From Mesorhizobium terrae (GTDB lineage Bacteria; Pseudomonadota; Alphaproteobacteria; Rhizobiales; Rhizobiaceae), in NCBI RefSeq assembly GCF_008727715.1, contig NZ_CP044218.1:3799501-3863500 (forward strand): a stretch of DNA of 64,000 nt, read 5' to 3'. The position numbers were made by a program, and so were the translations under genes. Of this stretch, positions 63,929 to 64,000 are shown piece after piece. The notes beneath the pieces were generated by a model that searched no databases, had not been told where the DNA came from, and was given only the letters and a program-made list of their open reading frames with translations. Position 1 is the first letter of the stretch. Every line of letters starts with the position of its first letter.

Positions 63929-64000
63929 ATGACAAACAAGCGCAAAACTTTTTCACCGCGTCGCGAAATCCGGATTCTCTCCACATCCAAGCGCTGGCCG
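63929..64000 (+). CDS. Possible 5' end of a further gene (truncated by window end)
   Basis: An ATG at 63929 opens a frame that stays open for 24 codons to the window edge (MTNKRKTFSPRREIRIL...). The ribosome binding site is weak and no family can be recognised from so few residues. Confidence 0.3.
   Translation, partial: MTNKRKTFSPRREIRILSTSKRWP

Overview
The window looks like a chromosomal segment of a Mesorhizobium-type alphaproteobacterium (Hyphomicrobiales). The evidence is the high GC, a short ProRS without the editing insert, a rhizobial Cys-pair porin, the CbtAB/CobP/CobO cobalamin set behind a B12 riboswitch, and several families of palindromic intergenic repeats. I see no phage, integrase or complete insertion sequence.

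Layout. 0.7-4.0 kb: proS-lolC-lolD, translationally coupled. 4.1-5.3 kb: a DUF6006-like secreted protein, a 28-codon membrane peptide behind a textbook alphaproteobacterial LexA box, and a palindromic repeat. 5.3-9.5 kb: lipB, tRNA-Leu(GAG), mgtE, a LiuR-like MerR regulator and two small hypotheticals. 9.5-19.6 kb: a catabolic island with a glutamine-synthetase-like ligase, a five-gene Liv-type ABC importer, an XRE-cupin regulator, an N-formylglutamate amidohydrolase-family enzyme, an aldehyde dehydrogenase and a short-chain dehydrogenase. The two structural promoter regions share an operator-like inverted repeat. 19.7-28 kb: a 2237-residue autotransporter with a tandemly duplicated passenger, and a porin. 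28-31 kb: an OmpR-type two-component system and a small periplasmic protein.

31.5-42.8 kb is a copper/silver defence cluster. It holds a TolC-type lipoprotein, a TAT-exported multicopper oxidase, a cupredoxin, a CusF-like chaperone, a DUF411 protein, a YtkA-like protein, CusB, CusA and three small His/Cys/Met-rich or lipoprotein genes. An AT-rich DMT transporter gene interrupts it on the opposite strand. 43-50.3 kb: tRNA-Glu(TTC), an M15-type lipoprotein, phaC, a small lipoprotein, an AlaC/DapL-like aminotransferase and homoserine dehydrogenase. 50.4-53.4 kb: an ICMT-like methyltransferase, a DUF1624 acyltransferase and an MFS transporter. 53.5-58.6 kb: cobalamin riboswitch, cbtB-cbtA-cobP-cobO, cbiB and cobC, plus a phosphatase coupled to cobC. 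58.56-59.14 kb: a DUF559 nuclease gene between two 97-bp inverted repeats, apparently bounded by a 9-bp target duplication. 59.1-63.8 kb: a creatininase-family amidohydrolase, a RidA protein and an NMT1-type ABC importer.

Best leads: the DUF559 repeat-flanked cassette, which is arranged like a REP/RAYT unit but carries a nuclease instead of a transposase; the SOS-box-controlled 28-aa peptide; and the gamma-glutamylation-type catabolic island with its shared operator. All functional statements rest on reading the sequence and on family knowledge; no database search was run.
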